Source of the DNA: Pseudomonas sp. PSKL.D1
GTDB taxonomy: Bacteria; Pseudomonadota; Gammaproteobacteria; Pseudomonadales; Pseudomonadaceae
Direction: 5' to 3'
NCBI RefSeq assembly: GCF_028898945.1
Contig: NZ_CP118607.1
Location: 1,846,001 to 1,910,000 of the forward strand
DNA length: 64,000 bases
Position 1 is the first letter of the stretch; every line of letters starts with the position of its first letter. The notes beneath the pieces are model-generated. The model was not told the origin of the DNA, did no database searches, and saw only the letters and a list, made by a program, of their open reading frames with translations. Below, piece by piece: positions 54,656 to 62,919 of the stretch. The translations under genes were made by a program, and so were the position numbers.

Positions 54656-55458
54656 GGCGTCACCTGCGCAGCCGGGGTCAGGCTTCGGTTGAACCAGGGC
54701 GTGAGGAATTTCTTCAGGCGCTCGGTGCCGGGTGTGTTGAACAGGGCCAGAGGGGCGCCGGTTTCGACGATTTTGCCGGCCTCCATGAATACGACCTGGC
54801 TGGAAATCTGCGCCGCGAAGCTCATCTCGTGGGTGACCATGACCATGGTCATGCCATCGTTGGCGAGGCTGCGGATCACCTGCAGCACTTCTTCGACCAG
54901 CTCCGGGTCCAGGGCTGACGTCGGCTCGTCCAGCAGCATCAGGCGCGGCTTCACTGCGAGTGCCCGCGCTATGCCCACGCGTTGCTGTTGCCCGCCGGAC
55001 AAGCGGGCGGGGTAAGCATCGGCCTTGGCGGCAAGACCCACCCGCGCCAGTGCTTGGTCGGCCAGCTCGCGGGCCTTGGTTTTGTCGAGTTTCTTGCCCA
55101 GCACCAAGGGTGCGATGACGTTTTCCCGCACGGTCATGTGGGGCCACAGGTTGAACTGCTGGAACACCATCGACAGCGGGTTGCGCACTTCATCGATCTT
55201 GGCTTCGCTATCACGGTCGGCCGGCCGCCGTCCGCTGCCGCTGTAGCCCAGCAGCTGGCCATCGATCCAGATTTCGCCTTCGTCGTACTGTTCGAGGAAG
55301 TTCATGCAGCGCAGTGCGGTGGTCTTGCCCGAGCCGGACGGGCCAATCAGCGAGACGATCTCGCCGGGTTGCACGCTGAGGTCGAAGCCGCTCAGGACGC
55401 GGTTCGCCCCATAGGACTTGCCGACGCCGCGCAGCTCAAGAAGCGGTAGGTTACTCAT
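54652..55458 (-). CDS. Polar amino acid-type ABC transporter, ATP-binding subunit
   Basis: The 268-residue ATPase has Walker A GPSGSGKTT, signature LSGGQQQRVGIARAL, Walker B LMLLDEPTSALD and the switch His in VMVTHEMSFA. It is the GlnQ/HisP type and pairs with two permeases and a binding protein encoded just upstream. An insert (GYSGSGRRPADRDSEAK) between Walker A and the Q-loop is longer than in GlnQ, as in HisP and related proteins. Confidence 0.9.
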   Translation of the reverse strand: MSNLPLLELRGVGKSYGANRVLSGFDLSVQPGEIVSLIGPSGSGKTTALRCMNFLEQYDEGEIWIDGQLLGYSGSGRRPADRDSEAKIDEVRNPLSMVFQQFNLWPHMTVRENVIAPLVLGKKLDKTKARELADQALARVGLAAKADAYPARLSGGQQQRVGIARALAVKPRLMLLDEPTSALDPELVEEVLQVIRSLANDGMTMVMVTHEMSFAAQISSQVVFMEAGKIVETGAPLALFNTPGTERLKKFLTPWFNRSLTPAAQVTP

Positions 55459-55462
55459 CAGA

Positions 55463-56110
55463 TCAGCCTCGCAGGTAGCGTGTCATGCGCTGCCCGAGCG
55501 CGTTGGCCAGGGCCGCGACCATCGAGGTCAGCAGCCAGTAGCACAGCACCAGCAAGGCGTAGGGCAAGACATAGGAAAAGGTAGTGGCGACGATGCGCCC
55601 GGCGGTCATGGTCAGTTCCGGGACGGTGATGATCGAGGTGACGGCGCTTTCCTTGATGGTCAGGATCACCTGGTTGCCCAGTAACGGCAGGGCAAAGGCA
55701 ATGGCCTGCGGTGCCTGCACATGCCAGAACGCCTGGCTGCGTGACAGGCCATGCACGCGTGCTGCCTCCACCTGCCCCTTGGGTACGCTGGCCCATGCAG
55801 ACCGGAACAATTCGGCGAAGTAGGCCGCGCTGTAGAGCGCCAGGGACAGGATGCTGGCTTCGACGGCATCCAGCCGAACGCCGACTACCGGCAGGCCGAA
55901 ATAGATCACCGCCAGTTGAGCCAGAAACGGGGTGCCACGAATCAGCCACACGTATACGCGGTAGATGGCAGCAAAGGCCGGGGTGGCGATACGCAAGGCA
56001 TTCAGGGTAAAGCCCAGTACCAGGCCGAGCCACGCAGCGGCCAGGCTGATGCCCAGCGTCACCAGCAGGGCATTGGCAAAATCGGGTAGGTAGCTGATGA
56101 TTTCTTGCAT
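55463..56110 (-). CDS. Polar amino acid-type ABC transporter, permease 2
   Basis: This 215-residue inner-membrane protein has about five helices and the coupling EAA-like loop EAARVHGLSRSQAFWHVQ. The HisMQ-type pattern RGTPFLAQLAVIYFGLP is present. The start MQEIISYLPDF overlaps the preceding permease stop as TAATG. It forms a heteromeric channel with the other permease. Confidence 0.88.
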   Translation of the reverse strand: MQEIISYLPDFANALLVTLGISLAAAWLGLVLGFTLNALRIATPAFAAIYRVYVWLIRGTPFLAQLAVIYFGLPVVGVRLDAVEASILSLALYSAAYFAELFRSAWASVPKGQVEAARVHGLSRSQAFWHVQAPQAIAFALPLLGNQVILTIKESAVTSIITVPELTMTAGRIVATTFSYVLPYALLVLCYWLLTSMVAALANALGQRMTRYLRG

Positions 56111-56769
56111 TAGTTGCGCTCCTGCCAACGCCGCTCCAGTTGGCTCCCGAGCAGGCTCAGGAGGCTGGTCAGCGCCAGATAGAAAAGGCCTGCCACCAGG
56201 TACACCTCAAGCGGGCGATAGGTTTGCGAGACCAGTTGCTGGCTGACGCGCATCAGGTCGGTGATGGAAATGACCGAAACCACGGCTGACACCTTGATCA
56301 CGTCGATCAGCTCGGAAACCAGCGCTGGCGATGTAAGGCGCAGCACCTGTGGCAGCTGAATGTGGACGAGCCTGTCGAACTTGCCGATGCCGAACACCGA
56401 GGCGGCTTCCATCTGCCCTTGCGCGATTGCGGCAAACCCGCTACCGAGGATCTGTGACTGGTAGGCGGCCGTGTTCAGTGCCAGCGCGGCCACGCCTGCC
56501 ACCATCGGCGGCACGTCAAGCCCCAGGGCTGACGGCAGGTAGAACAACAACAGCAACTGGGCGAGCATGGGCGTGCCGCGAAAGAAGCTGACGTAGACTT
56601 TGGTGAAGGCAACGCCCAGGCGGCTGCGGCCGGTGGCCAGGAGGTGGAGCACCACCCCCAGCGCAAAGCCCAGCAGCATCCCCATGGCGCACAACCACAA
56701 GGTGGTCCATGCGCCCTCCATCAAGGCAGGCCAGTACGAGGCCAAGCGGCTGCTGAAATCGTTCATCAT
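56110..56769 (-). CDS. Polar amino acid-type ABC transporter, permease 1
   Basis: The 219-residue membrane protein has the matching HisMQ features RGTPMLAQLLLLFYLPSAL and the coupling loop EAASVFGIGKFDRLVHIQ. Two consecutive ATG codons make the start ambiguous by one residue. It follows the binding-protein gene by seven bases and overlaps permease 2. Confidence 0.88.
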   Translation of the reverse strand: MMNDFSSRLASYWPALMEGAWTTLWLCAMGMLLGFALGVVLHLLATGRSRLGVAFTKVYVSFFRGTPMLAQLLLLFYLPSALGLDVPPMVAGVAALALNTAAYQSQILGSGFAAIAQGQMEAASVFGIGKFDRLVHIQLPQVLRLTSPALVSELIDVIKVSAVVSVISITDLMRVSQQLVSQTYRPLEVYLVAGLFYLALTSLLSLLGSQLERRWQERN

Positions 56770-56776
56770 CAGCGGC

Positions 56777-57625
56777 TCAGATGCTTGGCGCCGGCATGGC
56801 GTCGGTTGGCAAGTCCATGGTGAAGCCGAACCACTTCTGTTGCAGCGTCTTCAGCGTGCCATCCGCGGCTGCGCGGGCGATGCCGTCACTGAACAGTTTG
56901 ACCAGGCTGGCGCTGTCGGCGTCCTTGCGGCCAACCCAGCCGAAGTAGGTGGTTGGGCCGACCATTTCCGGCAGGGTGCTGAACAGGCCCGGGCGCGCTT
57001 TCATCAGCGGGCCAAGGTTCGCCAGCGACTGTGCAACGCCATCGAGCCTGCCGTTTGCAAGGTCTGCGTAGGCTTCGTCGAAACTGACGTATTCCTTGAT
57101 TTGCGCGATGCCGGGTTGGCCTTGGGCTTTGAGCTGGGTGTCGAGCGCTTTCAGTACGGCCAGTTGCCCCGAGCCTGTCTGCGAGCCGATGACCCGCCCG
57201 TTGAGGTCGGCCAGTGTCTTGATGTTGCCATCGTCCGCGCGCTTGAGCAGTGCCACGGTGGACTCGGCGATTGGCACGGTGAACGCAAACTGCTCGAAGC
57301 GTGCCTTGTTGACCGTTACCGAGGTCACCACAAAGTCGAACTTGCGGGTGTCGAGCCCAGGGAGGATGCCCTGGAACGGCAGGTCCAGCTGGCGCACCTT
57401 GACCTCGGGCAGGTCTGCGCTCAGCACGTAGTGCATGAGGTCGGCGCCATAGCCGACGATCTTGCCGTTTTCCACCGACTCAAACGGCGCAAAGCGCGCC
57501 TCGGTGGCGACCACGATCTGGTTTTTTTCCTTGATGCGTTGCAGTAGGTCGTCTGCCTGCGCCATTGAGATGCTGCACAGGGTTATCAATGACAACGACA
57601 GCGTTTTGAGCGAAAACCGATTCAT
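56777..57625 (-). CDS. Periplasmic amino-acid-type solute-binding protein
   Basis: This 282-residue protein begins with a signal peptide (MNRFSLKTLSLSLITLCSISMAQA), followed by the SBP_bac_3 pattern IVVATEARFAPFESVENGKIVGYGADLM and GRVIGSQTGSGQLAVLKA. It captures the substrate for the two permeases and ATPase encoded downstream. It leads a six- or seven-gene operon. The ligand is unknown; the amidohydrolase in the operon suggests a carbamoyl- or ureido-amino acid or a related amide. Confidence 0.9.
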   Translation of the reverse strand: MNRFSLKTLSLSLITLCSISMAQADDLLQRIKEKNQIVVATEARFAPFESVENGKIVGYGADLMHYVLSADLPEVKVRQLDLPFQGILPGLDTRKFDFVVTSVTVNKARFEQFAFTVPIAESTVALLKRADDGNIKTLADLNGRVIGSQTGSGQLAVLKALDTQLKAQGQPGIAQIKEYVSFDEAYADLANGRLDGVAQSLANLGPLMKARPGLFSTLPEMVGPTTYFGWVGRKDADSASLVKLFSDGIARAAADGTLKTLQQKWFGFTMDLPTDAMPAPSI

Positions 57626-57656
57626 CCTGGAGCCCCTTGAATTGATGGTGATCTTT

Positions 57657-57673
57657 ATTCAAGCTACTTGAAT
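57657..57673. promoter_or_regulatory. Candidate operator of the importer operon
   Basis: ATTCAAG-CTA-CTTGAAT is a perfect 7-3-7 palindrome 32 bases upstream of the binding-protein start. It extends to nine bases per arm with one mismatch. It is a plausible site for the XRE-cupin regulator at 52006-52611. No second copy was found near that regulator's own gene. Confidence 0.45.
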
Positions 57674-57868
57674 GAATGGAAATAAGCATGAAGCGTGCCA
57701 TGGGCTGATGGCCGCAGATTGAGTAGGAAAATTGCCGTGTAGGCAGAGGGGAGGGCACTGATTTCGCGCAAGGGGGCAGAATGTGCCTTCAGCTGGTGCG
57801 CCTTGAGTGCCCTGTGTCAGGCCCGGCGGGTTTGCCCCGCGATGGTGTACGTGCCAGCAACGCAGCAC

Positions 57869-58573
57869 TCAAGGCTTATATAAAGCGTCCTCCATCACGA
57901 TCAACTGCGCCCCTTCATTACGCACATTGCCCACCGCCTTGCCCACCGCAAACCACTCGAACGCCTCCACCGGCAGGCACTGCTCCCGCGCCAGGCGTTC
58001 GGCCTCATCGGCAGGCACCTCAGGGTCGATCCAGGCCCGCGCGTACTCCGGCGCCAGCACCAGCGGCCGGCGGTCATGAATATCGACCATGCCGGCATCA
58101 CTGGCCGCTGTGATGATTACAAAGCCATCGCCTTCGTTCGGTTCGAGCCCGGCATGCACCTCGGCCAGCGCGGCCATGAACATCGGTGCCTGGCTTTTAA
58201 GGCGGATGAAATAGGGTTGTTTGCGCTTGGGGTCGTTTGGGTCGGTAACCCATTCGTACCAGCCATCCGCCATCACCAAGGCGCGGCCTTGGGGCCATAA
58301 CGCCTTGAAGAATTTGCCGGTGGTCACCGTTTCCACCCGTGCATTGATGGGGGCCGGCCGTTTGCCGGTGGCCCAGAACGGTGCCCAGCCCCAGTGGCAA
58401 GGGTCGATGCGCAGGCCGTCGGCTGTATTGTGCAGGATCAGCACGCGGCTGCCGGGGGCGACGTTGTAGCGCCCGATGGGCACATTGTCGTAACCGCTGA
58501 CCACATCCTGCTCGGCGTTCAGTTCACGCAGGTAATCGGCCAGGCCCTGAGACTGGGCGAAGCGTCCACACAT
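57869..58573 (-). CDS. SRAP/HMCES-family DNA-protein crosslink protein (YedK type)
   Basis: The 234-residue protein starts MCGRFAQ, placing the catalytic Cys at position 2 after Met removal; that fixes the start, although the open frame extends further. Family residues include the Asn in APINARVET, the Glu in DGWYEW and the His in VDIHDRRPLVL. SRAP proteins form a covalent link with abasic sites in single-stranded DNA. It is divergent from umuD, and the LexA box at 58638-58653 lies 65 bases from its start, so SOS control is likely. Confidence 0.9.
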   Translation of the reverse strand: MCGRFAQSQGLADYLRELNAEQDVVSGYDNVPIGRYNVAPGSRVLILHNTADGLRIDPCHWGWAPFWATGKRPAPINARVETVTTGKFFKALWPQGRALVMADGWYEWVTDPNDPKRKQPYFIRLKSQAPMFMAALAEVHAGLEPNEGDGFVIITAASDAGMVDIHDRRPLVLAPEYARAWIDPEVPADEAERLAREQCLPVEAFEWFAVGKAVGNVRNEGAQLIVMEDALYKP

Positions 58574-58637
58574 GGCATGCCCCCTTTTGTCGAAATTTCC
58601 TACTCGGGATTGACCGAGTGCCCGCAACAGCGCTTAA

Positions 58638-58653
58638 CTGTATATGCATACAG
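58638..58653. promoter_or_regulatory. LexA (SOS) box between the SRAP gene and umuD
   Basis: CTGTATATGCATACAG is a perfect palindrome matching CTGT-N8-ACAG with the preferred alternating TA centre. It lies 20 bases upstream of the umuD ATG and 65 from the SRAP gene. Confidence 0.9.
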
Positions 58654-58673
58654 TTTAATTTCAAGGCCGTCGC

Positions 58674-59123
58674 ATGACATCCATTCTGGGCCCGATCACC
58701 CACGCCAGCGCCATGCTGGGGCGTTACCTGTTCCGCGTGCCGGCAGGCTTCCCGTCGCCAGCGGCGGACCACATGGAGCAGCCCATCTCGCTGGACGAGC
58801 TGTTCAACCTGCGCGCGCCGCACATGTACCTGGTGAGGATAGACGGCGACAGCATGCAGGGTGCCGGCATCTTCGACGGTGACCTGGTGCTGGTCGACCG
58901 CTCGATCGAGGCACGGCCGGGCCATATCGTGATTGCGGCGGTCAACGGCGAACCGTTGTGCAAGCGCCTGCAACGCAACGGCGCGCAGGTGGTGCTGCGT
59001 TCGGAGAACCCACGGTATGCGCCACGCTACATCATGGAGGGTGACGAGTTGATGATCTGGGGCGTGGTGACGTTCAGTGTGCGCAGCCACGATCCGAAAG
59101 CCATGTCACACCCGCCAGGGTGA
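58674..59123 (+). CDS. umuD: UmuD-like S24 protease / DNA polymerase V accessory subunit
   Basis: This 149-residue protein has the LexA/UmuD fold with the catalytic Ser in DGDSMQGAGIFDGDL and Lys in LCKRLQRNG. The self-cleavage site is Ala-Gly in RVPAGFPSP near residue 24. RecA-stimulated cleavage turns it into the active partner of UmuC. The 3' end overlaps the convergent MFS gene by 50 bases. umuC is not adjacent but lies 1.3 kb away beyond that gene. Confidence 0.88.
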   Translation: MTSILGPITHASAMLGRYLFRVPAGFPSPAADHMEQPISLDELFNLRAPHMYLVRIDGDSMQGAGIFDGDLVLVDRSIEARPGHIVIAAVNGEPLCKRLQRNGAQVVLRSENPRYAPRYIMEGDELMIWGVVTFSVRSHDPKAMSHPPG

Positions 59124-60294
59124 TGCCGGCGAGCCCCGCGCCGACCAGAAACGTTGCCTGAAAACCCGCCCCGTCCCACAGCAACCCGGCCACCACGCTG
59201 GCCACCAGCAGGGCCACGCCGGTGAGCAGGTTGAACACGCCGAAGGCGGTGCCGCGCAGGTCGGCTGGCGCGCGGTCGGCGATCAGTGCGGCGAAAATGC
59301 CCTGGGTGAAGCCCAGGTGCAGCCCCCACGCCATCACGCCCAACCCCAACCCGGCCCAGCCTGGGCACAGGGCCAACAGCAGGTCGGCGACGGCCAGCAG
59401 CCCCAGCCCGGCCATCAGCACGCCGCGCCGGCCCACGCGGTCTGACAGGGCCCCGGCGGGGTAGGCCGATAATGCATAGGCCAGCGCCATCAGCACCATC
59501 ACCGCCGGTGCCCAAAGCGGGGCCAGGCCCATGTCCTGGGCGCGCAGCAGCAGGAACGCTTCGCTGAAGCGGGCCAGGGTGAAGACCATGGCCAGGCCGA
59601 CCAACCGCCAGTAGGGCGGCCCCAGGCGGGAGAGTTCGCCTGACGCCAGGGGCCAGCGCACAGGGCGCGTTTGCGCTGGCGTTTCGGGTTCGCGCACGAA
59701 GGCGACCAGCACACCAACGGCAATGCAGGCCGGTATCACCGCTACCCAGAACACCGTCTGGAAGTGGCTGGCGGTCAGCCACATCAGTGCAATCGCCAGC
59801 AATGGCCCGAGAAACGCCCCCACGGTGTCCAGGGCCTGGCGCAGGCCGAACGCCGCGCCGCGCAGTTCGGTGGGGGTCACATCGGCCACCAGTGCATCGC
59901 GCGGCGCGCCACGAATGCCCTTGCCGACCCGGTCCACAAAGCGTGCGCCAATCAGCCATTCCAGCCCCGAGGCCATGGGGAACACCGGCTTGGTCAGGGC
60001 GCCCAGGCCATAACCCAGCACCGTGAGCAACTTGCGCTTGCCCAGCCGGTCGCTGAGTGCACCGGAAAACACCTTGGTGATCGACGCCGTGGCCTCGGCA
60101 ATACCTTCTATAACGCCTACCGCCACCACCGAGGTGCCCAGCACGGTGACCATGTACAACGGCAGCAGGGCGTGGACCATTTCGGAAGAAATGTCCATGA
60201 ACATCGACACGAAACCCAGCGCCCAGACGCTGCGTGGGATCCGCGCCAAGGCAGTGGTGGTTTTGCTGTGCTCGGGTTTTTCGACGGTGTGCAT
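59074..60294 (-). CDS. Major facilitator superfamily transporter
   Basis: The 406-residue protein has 12 predicted membrane helices. It has an MFS motif A-like loop in GALSDRLGKRKLL and again in GALSDRVGRRGVL. The start is set at MHTVEKPEHSK; longer frames read through the SOS box region. The substrate is unknown. It is inserted between umuD and umuC on the opposite strand, converging on umuD and divergent from umuC. The LexA box at 60382-60397 lies 88 bases upstream of its start and could affect it too. Confidence 0.82.
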   Translation of the reverse strand: MHTVEKPEHSKTTTALARIPRSVWALGFVSMFMDISSEMVHALLPLYMVTVLGTSVVAVGVIEGIAEATASITKVFSGALSDRLGKRKLLTVLGYGLGALTKPVFPMASGLEWLIGARFVDRVGKGIRGAPRDALVADVTPTELRGAAFGLRQALDTVGAFLGPLLAIALMWLTASHFQTVFWVAVIPACIAVGVLVAFVREPETPAQTRPVRWPLASGELSRLGPPYWRLVGLAMVFTLARFSEAFLLLRAQDMGLAPLWAPAVMVLMALAYALSAYPAGALSDRVGRRGVLMAGLGLLAVADLLLALCPGWAGLGLGVMAWGLHLGFTQGIFAALIADRAPADLRGTAFGVFNLLTGVALLVASVVAGLLWDGAGFQATFLVGAGLAGITLAGVTWLSDRGCAH

Positions 60295-60381
60295 CGGGGG
60301 CGGTCCCGGCAGGGTTGACCTGTTCGAAACTGTAGGCGGCATTCGGACAAGCGGGTAGAGCGGCGGTGTATATTTCATGTA

Positions 60382-60397
60382 CTGTATGCGTATACAG
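60382..60397. promoter_or_regulatory. LexA (SOS) box of umuC
   Basis: CTGTATGCGTATACAG matches CTGT-N8-ACAG and lies 18 bases before the umuC start. Having its own box lets umuC respond to DNA damage although it is separated from umuD. Confidence 0.88.
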
Positions 60398-60415
60398 TAT
60401 TGATGGTGCTGCCTG

Positions 60416-61687
60416 ATGCCCGCCACACCCGTTTTCGCGTTGATCGACTGCAACAGCTTCTACGCCAGTTGCGAGCGCGTGTTCCGCCCTGACCTGGCGC
60501 GCACGCCCATTGTCGTGCTCAGCAACAACGACGGTTGCATCATCGCCCGCAGCGCCGAGGCCAAGCCGCTGGTGAAGATGGGCCAGCCGTATTACCAGGT
60601 CAAAGACCTGTTGCGTCGCCACGGGGTGGTGGCGTTTTCGTCCAACTATGCGCTGTACGGTGACATGAGCCAGCGGGTAATGACGGTGATTGAGGGCATG
60701 GTCCCGGCGCTGGAGGTGTACTCCATCGATGAAGCCTTTGCCGAGCTTGGCGGCATGCCCGGCAACCTCGACGGGTTGGGGCGCAGCATCCGTGAGCGGG
60801 TGCTCAAGTACACCGGCATTCCTGTTGGCGTAGGCATTGCTGGCACCAAGACGTTGGCCAAGCTGGCCAACCATGCGGCCAAGCGCTGGGCGGTGCAGAG
60901 CGGCGGGGTGGTCGACCTGCGCGATCCGCACCGGCGTGAATGGGTGCTGAAAAAGTGCGACGTGTCCGACGTCTGGGGCATTGGCAACCGTCTTACCGCC
61001 CACCTGCAGGGCCTGCACATCCGCACCGCCTGGGACCTGTCCCGCGCCGACCCTGGCCTGTTGCGCAAAACCTTCAGCGTGGTGGTGGAAAAGACCGCCC
61101 GTGAATTGGCGGGCACCCCCTGCCTGCACTTGGAGGACGTCGAGCCACCGCGCCAGGAAATCTGCTGCAGCCGCATGTTCGGCCAGCGCCTGACCGAGTT
61201 GGCGCCGATCAAGGAGGCAGTGGCCACCTACGTGATGCGTGCCTCGGAAAAGTTGCGTGGCCAACAATCGCTGGCGCGGCGCATGCGGGTAAGCATTCGC
61301 ACCGGCATGTTCAACCCGGACGAACCCCGTTATGCCAATGGCGTGGTGGTGCAGTTGCCATACCCCACCGACGACGAGCGCCTGCTGACGCGCATGGCGC
61401 TGGAGGCGGTAGAGCGGGTGTATCGCCAGGGGTTTCGCTACAGCAAGGCAGAAGTGCTGCTGATGGAGCTGTGCCAGCGCGGGGAGTACACCACCGACCT
61501 CTTCGCGCCTTCGCAAACGTTGCAGGCCGAGCGGGTGATGGCGGTGATCGATGGGGTGAATGGGCGTTGGGGCAGGGGCACGCTGCGCAGCGCGGCGGTG
61601 CCGGCGGCTGCGCAGTGGGCGATGCGGCGGGAGATGATGAGCCAAAGTTTTACCACGTGTGCGGATGGGCTTTGGCGGGTGAGGTGA
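60416..61687 (+). CDS. umuC: Y-family DNA polymerase V catalytic subunit UmuC
   Basis: The 423-residue translesion polymerase has FALIDCNSFYASCERVF with the first catalytic Asp, VLSNNDGCIIARS, and YSIDEAFAEL with the second catalytic Asp-Glu. The helix-hairpin-helix and little-finger regions follow (VWGIGNRLTAHLQ, SRMFGQRLTELAP). Length is typical. It copies damaged DNA together with cleaved UmuD. It is expressed from its own SOS box. Confidence 0.93.
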   Translation: MPATPVFALIDCNSFYASCERVFRPDLARTPIVVLSNNDGCIIARSAEAKPLVKMGQPYYQVKDLLRRHGVVAFSSNYALYGDMSQRVMTVIEGMVPALEVYSIDEAFAELGGMPGNLDGLGRSIRERVLKYTGIPVGVGIAGTKTLAKLANHAAKRWAVQSGGVVDLRDPHRREWVLKKCDVSDVWGIGNRLTAHLQGLHIRTAWDLSRADPGLLRKTFSVVVEKTARELAGTPCLHLEDVEPPRQEICCSRMFGQRLTELAPIKEAVATYVMRASEKLRGQQSLARRMRVSIRTGMFNPDEPRYANGVVVQLPYPTDDERLLTRMALEAVERVYRQGFRYSKAEVLLMELCQRGEYTTDLFAPSQTLQAERVMAVIDGVNGRWGRGTLRSAAVPAAAQWAMRREMMSQSFTTCADGLWRVR

Positions 61688-61718
61688 GGAGCTACACCCT
61701 CTTTTTGGGGTTGGCAAG

Positions 61719-62387
61719 TCAGTAGGTAGTCCTGCCTACTAGAATTTCGGTGTAAAATTTTTCTCCGAGATGAGATGTGTTTATAGACGATAATGCCAGG
61801 CTGTTGCTGCTTGAGTTTAATTTATATTCAACTTTCAATAAGCCGTAATTTGCAAGGAGCTGAGCTGTTGGTGCATCAACGGCCATCATTCCCTTGATTT
61901 TATAGCATTGCGCCATTTGTCGCTGTAAATAGGGGTTCAGATTTTTTATAATGTGAGCGTAAATGTCGAATTCCTGTTTGCCTATTGCGCCGATAGTCAA
62001 GAGTGCAAAGGCGCGTCCAAGCATTGCAGCTAGCTTGGGATGATCAATCTTGTCTAGAATCATCAGCGCTACTTCTCCCACGTTCTCGACGCCAGACTCA
62101 TCAGAGCAGTTCTGATTTAGGAAATCAATACGTGTGTGGCTGGGTACCTTGTTAATCTCAGCAAGGAAGGTAATCATTTTTTTCGCAAAAAAATAGGCTG
62201 AAATTTGGTTGCCAGCCTTATATAAGCTTATTGCAACATTGAGGATGGGGATGTCCTTCAGTACTCCTTCAATTCCAAGTTTGTCTTCCAAGGCAGCATC
62301 GATAGCTACCTCTCCGCCATCTTTAAATATTTCTAGTGCTTGATCGCTATTCTTGATGGTGGTCACGAAGTTTCTAATTGCGCCCAT
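61719..62387 (-). CDS. AT-rich orphan protein of unknown function
   Basis: I do not recognise this 222-residue protein. The ATG has a good ribosome binding site (GGAGAACC), and coding is clearly AT-rich compared with the surrounding genes, suggesting recent transfer. It has an amphipathic segment KDIPILNVAISLYKAGNQIS followed by AYFFAKKMITFLAEIN, then a mostly helical remainder ending LGEKFYTEILVGR. The 'IP-x3-x-S-x-x-KAG' style resembles small hypothetical proteins sometimes found near defence genes, but I cannot support a role. It converges on umuC. Confidence 0.65.
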   Translation of the reverse strand: MGAIRNFVTTIKNSDQALEIFKDGGEVAIDAALEDKLGIEGVLKDIPILNVAISLYKAGNQISAYFFAKKMITFLAEINKVPSHTRIDFLNQNCSDESGVENVGEVALMILDKIDHPKLAAMLGRAFALLTIGAIGKQEFDIYAHIIKNLNPYLQRQMAQCYKIKGMMAVDAPTAQLLANYGLLKVEYKLNSSSNSLALSSINTSHLGEKFYTEILVGRTTY

Positions 62388-62608
62388 GAGGTTCTCCGCT
62401 GGCAAGTCAGTCAGGGTAGTCGCGATGACGCTAATCGGCTACAGCTGGTCTTGAGGGTGTCGTCTAGCTGGTGAATGATTTCGTTGTAAAGCTTGTATTG
62501 AAAATGCCGAAGACTTTACTTGCTTTGTTGTGATGGTTAAACGTTTTCATAAATGAGTGGTTTTGAAAATATTTTGACACCTAATGCTTGCTTGAGTAAT
62601 GTGCGGCG
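62388..62608. other. AT-rich intergenic region before leader copy B
   Basis: No gene is seen. This stretch must hold the divergent promoters of the orphan gene and of leader B. TTTTGACACC at 62573-62582 could be a -35 element, but no clear -10 follows. Confidence 0.35.
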
Positions 62609-62798
62609 CCGCAGTAGATTCTGCGGTCCGGGATTGGCGTCCCGGTTTCGGAAGCGGACACGGTCGCACCTGCGATTTTCGTGTCCCGCATGGCTGCACC
62701 CGTTATGGGCGGGCCGTGTGTGGGAGCCTTCGGGCTCACCGGCCCTCCGACCGGCACGCCAACCCGCACGGTTCCGCTCACCCATATTGGCGTATGGG
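62609..62798 (+). ncRNA. Structured 5' leader, copy B
   Basis: Elements in order are CCGCAG...CTGCGG (62609-62626), CCGGG...CCCGG (62628-62645), CCCG...CGGG (62699-62713), an outer stem CCGTGTGTGGG (62714-62724) against CCCGCACGG (62763-62771), an inner hairpin GAGCCTTCGGGCTC (62724-62737), and two CCGG blocks (62739-62742, 62751-62754). A last hairpin CCCATA...TATGGG spans 62781-62798. The order and loop content repeat leader copy A at 41885-42059. The small ORF follows at 62839. Confidence 0.58.
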
Positions 62799-62838
62799 CG
62801 CGGAGCTTTCTTTCGGAGGAAAAGCAAGGAGTCGCACC

Positions 62839-62919
62839 ATGCCAAAGAAGATCGTTCCTGATCCACCATTCAAGCTGTTCCGCGTCTCTCCACTTGCAAG
62901 GCGAGAGGTGGCCTCATGA
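62839..62919 (+). CDS. 26-residue ORF with the IVPDPPF start
   Basis: This short ORF reads MPKKIVPDPPFKLFRV and stops after 26 codons. AAGGAG lies nine bases upstream of the ATG. The first residues match the small protein at 42096 behind leader A. Its stop overlaps the start of the next ORF by ATGA. It may be a true leader peptide coupled to the next gene, or the first part of a DUF3077/DUF6124 gene that has been split. Confidence 0.55.
   Translation: MPKKIVPDPPFKLFRVSPLARREVAS

Noticed and set aside
54656..55147. N-terminal extension of the M20 hydrolase frame
   Set aside because: It overlaps the ATPase gene in another frame and has no domain. The ATG at 54655 gives the standard family start and an ATGA overlap.
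60295..60453. Longer N-terminus for the MFS protein
   Set aside because: It would translate through the LexA box and has no ribosome binding site. The ATG at 60294 leaves a normal MFS N-terminus.
62599..62838. Coding frame through leader B ahead of the 26-residue ORF
   Set aside because: It reads through the hairpin region, has no ribosome binding site and encodes Arg/Gly/His-rich filler. The IVPDPPF start with AAGGAG is better supported.
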